Position numbers and translations under genes: made by a program. Under the pieces are notes generated by a model that saw only the letters and a list, made by a program, of their open reading frames with translations, was not told where the DNA came from and did not search any database. From an uncultured Lachnospiraceae bacterium (GTDB lineage Bacteria > Bacillota > Clostridia > Lachnospirales > Lachnospiraceae), in NCBI GenBank assembly GCA_902782655.1, contig CACZNY010000103.1:1-6380 (forward strand): DNA of 6,380 bases, written 5' to 3'. Each line of letters begins with the position of its first letter. Positions within the stretch are counted from its first letter, which is position 1. Below, piece by piece: positions 1 through 5,608 of this stretch.

Positions 1-486
1 ATGGTGCCGCCGCTTTTGATATCGGTGATATTCGGAGCTTTGGAGGGATATCTCGGCTCCATCTGCCTCGCGCACAAGGACGGGAAAAGCATGGGGATAG
101 CCACGGGGACCGGAGCTATAGTTAACATAATCCTGAACTATCTCGGCATCCTGTTCTTCGGCGCCACAGGGGCGGCCTGTGCCACCCTGATCTCCTATTT
201 TACTATGTTTGTGATAGCCTATATACTTACAGGGAAGCATGTACGGATTTTGGTTGACATAAAACGCGACGCGCTGGGATATGCCCTTATCGTCATATCA
301 GGAGCCGTCACTATGTATCCGGGATTCGGAGCCGGGAAGGGTGAGATAGCCGCAGCTTCGGCAAAGCAGCTTGTTTCCTTCCCCTGGTGTTATGCGGGAG
401 CGGCTGTTATATTATTTATCCTGATCCTTCTGTACAGGGATCAGATACTTTTTGTGAAGAGGAAGTTTACGGGTGGAGCAGCTTAA
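1..486 (+). CDS. Wzx-type polysaccharide flippase, C-terminal part (5' truncated by window)
   Basis: This is the last 161 residues of a multi-spanning membrane protein, probably an oligosaccharide/lipid-linked repeat-unit flippase of the MOP (Wzx/MATE-like) superfamily, which moves undecaprenyl-linked sugars across the cytoplasmic membrane. Hydrophobic segments lie at about residues 4-24, 33-54, 56-77, 91-108 and 129-146. The stretch at residues 31-65, with MGIATGTGAIVNIILNY followed by a Gly/Ala-rich helix, looks like the conserved repeat of this family, where similar segments carry 'N..LN..li..fG..GAA.at'. Family members are usually about 450-500 residues, so the ATG at position 1 is most likely an internal Met and the true start lies upstream. 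An exact copy of the decamer GTTGACATAA (253-262) falls in a predicted cytoplasmic loop and is read as VDIK at residues 85-88. The end overlaps the next gene by 14 bp, which suggests an operon and translational coupling. Confidence 0.72.
   Translation: MVPPLLISVIFGALEGYLGSICLAHKDGKSMGIATGTGAIVNIILNYLGILFFGATGAACATLISYFTMFVIAYILTGKHVRILVDIKRDALGYALIVISGAVTMYPGFGAGKGEIAAASAKQLVSFPWCYAGAAVILFILILLYRDQILFVKRKFTGGAA
253..262 (+). repeat. Single exact copy of the GTTGACATAA decamer inside the flippase gene
   Basis: The ten bases match the decamer of the downstream arrays exactly and in the same orientation. Here the motif is read in the frame GTT GAC ATA A, giving Val-Asp-Ile-Lys, so its internal TGA is out of frame and its G is retained. 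It lies in a hydrophilic loop between two membrane segments. As a lone copy it could be chance, although one exact decamer match is unlikely in 6.4 kb. Confidence 0.45.
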
Positions 487-1648
487 AAAGAAGGATAACA
501 TCATATTCTGCGGACTTTTCATTTTTCTGGTTGCGTCGTCCTTTGTGAATCATGACGTGTATGCCTTCACCGTAAGGTATGATTCGCTGCTCATCTTTCT
601 GGTGCTTTGCGTGCTGGCCCTGCCGTATCTTGCTGAGGATATCAGAGGACGGAATGCCGACCTTATAATGACTGCCGCGACGATCGTGCTTTCTGCGGTC
701 TTTGTCCTGATCACGGGATCCGGCTACGGCGCGGTATTCATACCCTCGGATCTTGCACTCATAGCCTACGTGTCGGGTAAGCTAAAGCTGAAGCAGGGAT
801 CGGTGCTTTGCCTTTCCTTTACCGGTGCCTGTCCCGTGATCCTCTGGTATTCGCATGTGCGCTGGTCATACAATTTCAATATGGCAGGCTTTGCTTTCAT
901 GCTCATGGCTTATTTCGCCATGATCCTCGTGGAGGAGTGGAGAGACGGCGCGCCGGCTTTTTTAAGCGATCACAAAGCATATTTCAAATGGGTCATTTTC
1001 ATAACCGCTTTCATCCTGTCCATGCTCTATCATTCAAGGACGGTCATGGCAGGGATGCTTGGCTTCGCGGCAGTATATCTGCTTTTCGGCATGACAGTAC
1101 GGCACAGGTGGGTCAGGAGGCTGCTATTTTTCCTGGCATCGGCAGGAGCGGTCTTATTCACTGCGGCATATGTGTGGATAGCAGAGACTGTGGGAAATGC
1201 CAGATTCCTTTATAAGGATGTATTCTCCGGAAGGGAGGCGATATGGCGGGAGCTTTGGGGAGCCTTTCTTGCTTCACCCCTTACCGGCATCGGCTCCGCC
1301 TATGAGCTTAAGAGCTTCGAGATCTTCGAGGTGCATAACGGCATGTTTGACATACTCGTGGTGCATGGGATCATAGTGTTTATGCTGGTCCTGATACTTA
1401 TGTACAGGAGGTTTGAGAAGGTTTACATAGATAAGGCAGAGGATAAAGGAAATCAGGAGAGCGGTTTACATAAGCTGGATGAAACGTCGCGTCTTGCGCT
1501 GGCGGCGGCTTTCTCCATGATGTTTACCTCCTGGTTTGAAAACTATTTTACGGTACCGCCTTACAGTATCTTCTTCATGACCTTCATTATGATGGCAGAC
1601 AGAAGGGTATACCTTGATCTTTTGAGTTTCAGGGCAGATGTGGTATAA
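473..1648 (+). CDS. Wzy / O-antigen ligase-like polysaccharide polymerase (integral membrane protein)
   Basis: This 391-residue polytopic membrane protein has about ten hydrophobic segments (roughly residues 10-25, 36-52, 64-80, 87-101, 108-125, 137-153, 171-186, 190-206, 216-236, 293-310 and 341-374). The family signature is weak but visible: a short arginine motif HSRT (residues 187-190), SGREAIW (252-258), then SPLTGIGSA and VHNGMFD (287-293). This matches the 'SGR..iW...pl.GiG...HN..ld.l...G' pattern of Wzy/O-antigen ligase proteins, which join lipid-linked repeat units on the outer face of the membrane. The start is GTG at 473, inside the flippase gene, with a GAGGAA ribosome site about ten bases upstream. 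A hydrophilic stretch at residues 320-338, between the last two membrane regions, contains a variant repeat copy read as GLHK. The role as polymerase rather than ligase is inferred from the locus, since these families diverge strongly. Confidence 0.75.
   Translation: MEQLKKKDNIIFCGLFIFLVASSFVNHDVYAFTVRYDSLLIFLVLCVLALPYLAEDIRGRNADLIMTAATIVLSAVFVLITGSGYGAVFIPSDLALIAYVSGKLKLKQGSVLCLSFTGACPVILWYSHVRWSYNFNMAGFAFMLMAYFAMILVEEWRDGAPAFLSDHKAYFKWVIFITAFILSMLYHSRTVMAGMLGFAAVYLLFGMTVRHRWVRRLLFFLASAGAVLFTAAYVWIAETVGNARFLYKDVFSGREAIWRELWGAFLASPLTGIGSAYELKSFEIFEVHNGMFDILVVHGIIVFMLVLILMYRRFEKVYIDKAEDKGNQESGLHKLDETSRLALAAAFSMMFTSWFENYFTVPPYSIFFMTFIMMADRRVYLDLLSFRADVV
1421..1473 (+). repeat. Two variant decamer copies inside the polymerase-like gene
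   Basis: GTTTACATAA at 1464-1473 differs from the array decamer only at base 4 (T for G) and is read as Gly-Leu-His-Lys, the same reading as the copies inside the HAD gene. It sits in a charged, linker-like cytoplasmic loop (residues 320-338), consistent with a tolerated insertion. A weaker match, GTTTACATAG at 1421-1430, is read in another frame as Val-Tyr-Ile-Asp and may be coincidence. The two starts are 43 bp apart. Confidence 0.45.
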
Positions 1649-1649
1649 T
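1622..1649 (+). promoter_or_regulatory. Candidate sigma-70/SigA promoter with extended -10 for the dehydratase gene
   Basis: A perfect TATAAT (1644-1649) is preceded by TGG (1641-1643), which forms an extended -10 (TGnTATAAT). A partial -35, TTGAGT (1622-1627, 4 of 6 to TTGACA), lies 16 bp upstream. Transcription would begin near 1656, about 25 bases before the dehydratase start, leaving a short leader. The -10 lies over the stop codon of the polymerase-like gene, so it may be an internal operon promoter or a chance result of the GTA TAA TAA codons. Confidence 0.4.
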
Positions 1650-1679
1650 AAAGCGTTTTGGAGTACAAGATAACGGGTG

Positions 1680-3593
1680 ATGAACAGTAACGGATTCAAC
1701 CGGCAGCTCTCCGTGAGGCGGGCCGCCCTTATTGTATATGATATCCTGGCCGTGGCGGCATCGTCGGCACTGGGTCTTCTCATGCGCTTTGACATGAGCT
1801 ACTCGGAGCTGGTGAATACCTATGACGCCGACGTCTGGATAGACAGTCTCTGGCAGAATCTGCCGATACTTGTGATATCCACCATAATAATCTTTTATCT
1901 TTTCCGGATGTATCACAGCCTCTGGAGCTACGCCGGGATGCCGGAGATGGCAGCACTTATCGGCGCCTGTCTGTGCTCGGGCATAGCGCAGTTCGTGGTA
2001 ATGCAGCTCATACTGCACCGCACCGTGCCGAGGAGCTACTACTTCATGTATACCATCTGGCTCGTGATACTCATCGGCCTGTCCCGCTTTGCCTACAGGC
2101 TTTTCAGGACCTTCGTCCAGAAGAAGACCGAGAACGCAAGGAACGTGAACGTCATGGTCATCGGAGCGGGAGAAGCAGGAAATTCACTGATCCGTGAGAT
2201 GAATACCAGCAAATATATACAGAAAGCGGTCTGCTGCGTGATAGACGACAACCCCTCCAAGATGGGGGCCTATATACATGGCGTCAAGGTGGTGGGCGGC
2301 AGATACGATATCATCGAGGCTGTGGGCAGATACAATATCGATGAGATCATAGTGGCCCTGCCCAAGATGCCGAGGAAGGAGCTCAGAGAGATCCTGGATA
2401 TCTGTCAGCAGACGAAATGCGATCTGAAGATGCTTCCGGGTATCTACCAGCTTGTCAACGGGGAGGTTTCGGTATCACAGCTAAGAAAAGTGGATCTCAT
2501 AGACCTTCTGGGACGTGATCCCGTGGAGATAGACATTGATTCCATCATGGGCTATGTGAAGGGCAAGACCGTCCTCGTGACCGGAGGCGGTGGAACCATA
2601 GGCTCAGAGCTTTGCAGGCAGATAGTCACGCATCAGCCGAAGCTTCTGATCATCTTCGACATATATGAGAATAATGCCTATGACATACAGCAGGAGCTTC
2701 GCATGAAGTATCCCGATTTCTGTGTGGATCATCTGCTTGTCCTCATAGGCTCCGTAAGGAATACGGCAAGGGTGGAGGATGTTTTCGAAAAATACCATCC
2801 TGATATCATATATCATGCGGCAGCCCACAAGCATGTGCCTCTGATGGAGATATCCCCCAATGAGGCGATCAAGAATAACGTCATGGGAACCTGGAAGGTC
2901 TGCGAGGCGGCGCTTAAATACAAGGCGGAGAGATTCGTCCTTATTTCCACGGACAAGGCAGTGAATCCTACCAATATCATGGGGGCTACGAAGCGTATCT
3001 GTGAGATGATAGTGCAGTCCTACGACAAAAAGGGCTCCACCTCCTTCGTGGCGGTAAGATTCGGAAATGTACTGGGCTCTTCAGGCTCGGTGATACCGCT
3101 TTTCAACAAGCAGATAGAGGCCGGCGGACCCGTCACCGTGACTGATCCGAGGATAATCAGATACTTCATGACCATTCCCGAGGCCGTATCTTTAGTGCTT
3201 CAGGCGGGAGCCTATGCAAAGGGCGGGGAGATCTTCGTCCTGGACATGGGAGAGCCCGTCAAGATACTTGATCTTGCGAAAAACCTCATCAGACTCTCGG
3301 GCTTCGTGCCGGGGGAGGATATCGAGATAAAGTTCACGGGGCTCAGACCCGGTGAGAAGCTGTACGAGGAGATGCTGATGGATGAGGAGGGCATGCAGGA
3401 TACTCCGAACAAGCTTATACACATCGGCAAGCCCATCGAGATGGATGTGGATGCCTTCTTTGAGAGCCTTTCCGAGCTTAATATAGAATCAAGAAAGGAA
3501 AAGGCCGATGTACGTGAATGGATCAAGGAGCTGGTGCCTACCTATGAGTACACGCCGGGTACGGGTATATACAGCAACGGGAAGAATGAATGA
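1680..3593 (+). CDS. pglF: Membrane-anchored UDP-N-acetylglucosamine 4,6-dehydratase (PglF/WbpM/EpsC/CapD family)
   Basis: This nucleotide-sugar dehydratase is predicted to convert UDP-GlcNAc to a UDP-4-keto-6-deoxy sugar, the first step towards bacillosamine-type sugars. It is full length for the large form (637 residues). Positions below count from the GTG at 1677, which directly precedes the ATG at 1680; I prefer the ATG. Four membrane helices occupy roughly residues 17-37, 62-80, 90-113 and 120-140. A first Rossmann domain begins at [10 protein letters not shown] (159-168). The catalytic SDR domain begins at the NAD(P)-binding [10 protein letters not shown] (302-311). [11 protein letters not shown] (381-391) and [17 protein letters not shown] (424-440) follow. 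Here the usual YxxxK pair is MxxxK (M435, K439), typical of the WbpM/PglF group. [12 protein letters not shown] and [11 protein letters not shown] follow. There is no strong ribosome site; GGAG (1660-1663) is rather far upstream. The stop overlaps the pglC start by 4 bp. The pglF symbol rests on family and on adjacency to pglC; EpsC/CapD naming is equally defensible. Confidence 0.92.
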   Translation: MNSNGFNRQLSVRRAALIVYDILAVAASSALGLLMRFDMSYSELVNTYDADVWIDSLWQNLPILVISTIIIFYLFRMYHSLWSYAGMPEMAALIGACLCSGIAQFVVMQLILHRTVPRSYYFMYTIWLVILIGLSRFAYRLFRTFVQKKTENARNVNVMVIGAGEAGNSLIREMNTSKYIQKAVCCVIDDNPSKMGAYIHGVKVVGGRYDIIEAVGRYNIDEIIVALPKMPRKELREILDICQQTKCDLKMLPGIYQLVNGEVSVSQLRKVDLIDLLGRDPVEIDIDSIMGYVKGKTVLVTGGGGTIGSELCRQIVTHQPKLLIIFDIYENNAYDIQQELRMKYPDFCVDHLLVLIGSVRNTARVEDVFEKYHPDIIYHAAAHKHVPLMEISPNEAIKNNVMGTWKVCEAALKYKAERFVLISTDKAVNPTNIMGATKRICEMIVQSYDKKGSTSFVAVRFGNVLGSSGSVIPLFNKQIEAGGPVTVTDPRIIRYFMTIPEAVSLVLQAGAYAKGGEIFVLDMGEPVKILDLAKNLIRLSGFVPGEDIEIKFTGLRPGEKLYEEMLMDEEGMQDTPNKLIHIGKPIEMDVDAFFESLSELNIESRKEKADVREWIKELVPTYEYTPGTGIYSNGKNE

Positions 3594-4201
3594 TCTACCG
3601 GAAGTTTGTAAAGAGATTTTTTGATATCGTGCTTTCCATTGCGGCCATCACCCTGCTGTCACCGGTGCTTATAGTGCTGGCGATACTGGTGAGGGTGAAG
3701 CTCGGCTCTCCGGTGCTCTTCAGGCAGCAAAGGCCGGGATATCACGGCAGGATCTTCGGGCTCATGAAATTCAGATCCATGACGGATGAGAGAGATGAGA
3801 ACGGGGAGCTTTTGCCGGATGAAGTCAGGCTTACTTCCTTTGGGAAGAAGCTCAGGTCTACCTCTCTTGATGAGCTGCCTGAGTTTTTCAATATCCTTAA
3901 GGGAGATATGTCTTTCGTGGGACCAAGGCCGCTTCTTGTGCAATACCTTCCGTTATATAATGAGGAGCAGGCGCACAGGCATGATGTGCTTCCGGGGCTT
4001 ACCGGATGGGCGCAGGTGAACGGGCGGAATGCGATCTCCTGGGAGAAGAAGTTTGAGTATGATGTCTGGTATACGAGGAATGTTTCCTTCCTGCTGGATC
4101 TGAAGATCGTTTTTATGACTGTGGCAGCGGTGGTAAAGAGGGATGGGATCTCTTCTGAGACACATGCGACAATGGAGTTTTTTACCGGGACGAAGGAATA
4201 G
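3590..4201 (+). CDS. pglC: PglC-type phosphoglycosyl transferase (bacterial sugar transferase)
   Basis: This 203-residue enzyme should transfer a phosphosugar from a UDP-sugar (UDP-diNAc-bacillosamine in Campylobacter PglC) to undecaprenyl phosphate, starting assembly of a lipid-linked glycan on the cytoplasmic face of the membrane. It is the small monotopic form: a short basic N terminus, one re-entrant hydrophobic helix at about residues 11-35 with the helix-breaking Ser24-Pro25, then the globular domain. Visible family motifs are [16 protein letters not shown] (60-75), the catalytic Asp94-Glu95 pair in [36 protein letters not shown] (109-127) and [17 protein letters not shown] (135-151). 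From memory, these closely resemble Campylobacter jejuni PglC. The ATG overlaps the dehydratase stop (ATGA), so the two are probably translationally coupled. Length and motifs are complete. The sugar is inferred from the dehydratase next door. Confidence 0.93.
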   Translation: MIYRKFVKRFFDIVLSIAAITLLSPVLIVLAILVRVKLGSPVLFRQQRPGYHGRIFGLMKFRSMTDERDENGELLPDEVRLTSFGKKLRSTSLDELPEFFNILKGDMSFVGPRPLLVQYLPLYNEEQAHRHDVLPGLTGWAQVNGRNAISWEKKFEYDVWYTRNVSFLLDLKIVFMTVAAVVKRDGISSETHATMEFFTGTKE

Positions 4202-4245
4202 CAGTGAGGCCGGAGCTGACGGGACGAGAGTATTCGCCGCTTCCG

Positions 4246-4282
4246 GTTGACATAACTACAACGATAGCGTTAGTTGACATAA
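4246..4282 (+). repeat. Pair of exact GTTGACATAA decamers upstream of the ATP-grasp gene
   Basis: Exact copies at 4246-4255 and 4273-4282 have starts 27 bp apart and lie in the 130-bp gap between pglC and the ATP-grasp gene. Both have the orientation of the genes. Each contains TTGACA, the consensus -35 hexamer, but I see no convincing -10 at 16-18 bp from either. The 17-bp spacer ends in gatagcgtta, which loosely resembles the bases before several copies of the downstream array. Confidence 0.8.
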
Positions 4283-4295
4283 AGCTTGAAAGAAT

Positions 4296-4314
4296 CCGGC
4301 AGTCAGATTGCCGG
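4296..4314 (+). other. Small perfect hairpin just upstream of the ATP-grasp start
   Basis: CCGGCA (4296-4301) and TGCCGG (4309-4314) form a perfect 6-bp GC-rich stem with a 7-base loop. It ends 17 bases before the ATG at 4332 and directly abuts a GGTGAG-like purine run that could be the ribosome site. No T tract follows, so it does not look like an intrinsic terminator. It could modulate translation of the downstream gene or simply be chance. Confidence 0.35.
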
Positions 4315-4331
4315 GTGAGAGAACGGATGAG

Positions 4332-5333
4332 ATGAAGATACGGAAGGATGATATAAATATCCTCGTGCTTTCCGCAGGGCGGAGGGTGGAGCTTGTGAAC
4401 TGCTTCAGGGAGGCCAGGGACAGGCTCGGGATCAGAGGGAAGATCGTGGCGGCCGATGCCAGCAATCTGGCTCCGGCTCTGTATTTTGCGGATGAGAGGG
4501 AGCAGGTGCCTCTGATCTCGGATAATGACGGATATATCGGGGCCATCATTGATATATGCAATAAATACGACGTTGCACTTATCGTGCCTACCATAGATAC
4601 TGAGCTTTTGCTGCTTGCCGACAGGCGCAGGCAGATAGAGGAGAGCACAGAGGCTCTGGTCCTGCTTTCTTCTGAGGAGGTCATACGGATCTGCAGGGAT
4701 AAGACCAATACCCAGAGATGGCTTGAGGAGCACGGTTTCCTTGTGCCCCGGATGATATCGGATAAGGAGATCGAGGAGGGAAGGGCAGACTTTCCTTTAT
4801 TCATCAAGCCCCTTGACGGTTCGTCATCCATCAATGCCTTCAAGGCGGAGAATAAGGACGAGATCGATACCTACAGGGAGCTTATCGGAAACGGGAAGTA
4901 TATCATTCAGGATTTCATGGAGGGGACGGAGTATACCATAGACTGCTTCCTTGACCTGGAAGGACGGATCATCACCGTGGTGCCGCGGATCAGGATAGCT
5001 ACCAGGAGCGGTGAGATAGCAAAGGGGCGGATCGTCCGGGACAGAGAGATCATTGAGGATGTGACGAGACTCCTTGAGGAGCTGAAGGCTGTGGGACATA
5101 TTACTATCCAGTGTATGAGGACCGGGCGGGGGATAGAGTATATAGAGATAAATCCAAGGTTCGGCGGGGGAGCGCCCATGTCTATCAAGGCCGGGGCGGA
5201 CTCCTGCGAGAAGCTTTACAGGCTTATAAGGGGGGAGCGGCTTGAAAGGGATGACAGCTTCCGCGAGAATGTGACCTTCCTTAGATTTGATGCTTCGATA
5301 ATGCTGAACGAGGATGATGAACTCGAAAAATGA
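4332..5333 (+). CDS. ATP-grasp domain protein, carbamoyl-phosphate-synthase-large-subunit-like
   Basis: This 333-residue cytoplasmic enzyme of the ATP-grasp fold should use ATP to activate a carboxylate as an acyl phosphate and ligate it to a nucleophile; the substrates are unknown. The N-terminal pre-ATP-grasp domain begins with INILVLSAGRRVELV (about 7-21), followed by VAADASNLAPAL and LIVPTIDTELLLLA. The ATP-binding part shows CRDKTNTQRWLEEHGFLVPR (K124 probably contacts ATP), PLFIKPLDGSSS (lysine about 159 and a glycine/serine loop), IIQDFMEGTEYTIDCF, and EYIEINPRFGGGAP (about 269-282), in which the Glu and Asn probably bind the metal ions. I chose ATG 4332 over the in-frame TTG at 4308 because the TTG lies in the hairpin loop and stem and lacks a good ribosome site. 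Such proteins occur beside a HAD hydrolase in surface-polysaccharide loci, as here, so it may modify a sugar or aglycone precursor; that role is inference. Confidence 0.85.
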   Translation: MKIRKDDINILVLSAGRRVELVNCFREARDRLGIRGKIVAADASNLAPALYFADEREQVPLISDNDGYIGAIIDICNKYDVALIVPTIDTELLLLADRRRQIEESTEALVLLSSEEVIRICRDKTNTQRWLEEHGFLVPRMISDKEIEEGRADFPLFIKPLDGSSSINAFKAENKDEIDTYRELIGNGKYIIQDFMEGTEYTIDCFLDLEGRIITVVPRIRIATRSGEIAKGRIVRDREIIEDVTRLLEELKAVGHITIQCMRTGRGIEYIEINPRFGGGAPMSIKAGADSCEKLYRLIRGERLERDDSFRENVTFLRFDASIMLNEDDELEK

Positions 5334-5377
5334 TCAGGGGCTTCGGGATTCAGAGGCTGATAGATATTATCGCTTGG

Positions 5378-5608
5378 GTTGACATAATTTGACCTTGCTG
5401 AGGAATGTGCGATTAGTTGACATAATTTAGGGTCTCGGAACTATAGCGCCCGTTGACATAATTCCAAACTCGCGGAGAGTGATAGTGGTTGGGATAACGC
5501 CGAGCTCCGAAGGAGGTTAGCTTGGTTGACATGATATCTGGCTCGTGGGGATATAGAGATGGTTGACATAAATCGAAGCCTTGAGGGATGTTAGCTTAGT
5601 TGACATAA
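5378..5608 (+). repeat. Phased array of seven GTTGACATAA decamers filling the ATP-grasp/HAD gap
   Basis: The 274-bp gap (5334-5607) has no convincing gene and is occupied by a direct-repeat array. Copies start at 5378, 5416, 5452, 5488, 5525, 5562 and 5599, with steps of 38, 36, 36, 37, 37 and 37 bp. Five are exact. 5488 is degenerate (GTTGGGATAA) and 5525 has one change (GTTGACATGA), yet both keep the phase. The 26-28-bp spacers differ, but their 3' ends share a loose pattern (purine run, then a TTAGCTTA/TATAGC-like stretch). All copies have the same orientation as the genes. The last copy shares its final A with the ATG of the HAD gene. The decamer contains TTGACA, but no good -10 elements sit at standard distance. 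Confidence 0.9.

Noticed and set aside
1788..1797. Further decamer copies, TTTGACATGA here and TTTGACATAC at 1346
   Set aside because: Both lack the leading GTTG and encode ordinary residues (FDM, FDI) where no insertion is apparent, so I treat them as chance.
4308..4331. TTG start giving an eight-residue longer ATP-grasp protein
   Set aside because: The ATG at 4332 better fits the family N terminus, and the TTG overlaps a hairpin with no ribosome site upstream.
4182..4843. Long antisense open frames opposite the ATP-grasp gene, and similar ones elsewhere
   Set aside because: They mirror strongly coding frames with clear family motifs on the + strand, show no domain-like sequence and have low-complexity Ser/Leu/Arg composition.
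5333..5361. Intrinsic terminator after the ATP-grasp gene
   Set aside because: A hairpin can be drawn (GCTTC with GAGGC, flanked by ATCA with TGAT), but it has a bulge and a G·U pair and no T tract follows.
5510..5566. Small gene: an AAGGAGG site upstream of an 11-codon ORF starting at 5531
   Set aside because: The site is 14 bases from the ATG, the ATG is part of a degenerate repeat copy, and the peptide has no recognisable character.
5379..5605. Tandem sigma-70 promoters, since each decamer contains TTGACA
   Set aside because: No TATAAT-like hexamer of good quality lies 16-18 bp downstream of any copy. The best are 3 or 4 of 6 matches, some at 18-20 bp.
5378..5608. CRISPR array, suggested by regular spacing with variable spacers
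   Set aside because: The conserved unit is only 10 bp, spacers share partial similarity, related copies occur singly and inside genes, and no cas genes are visible.
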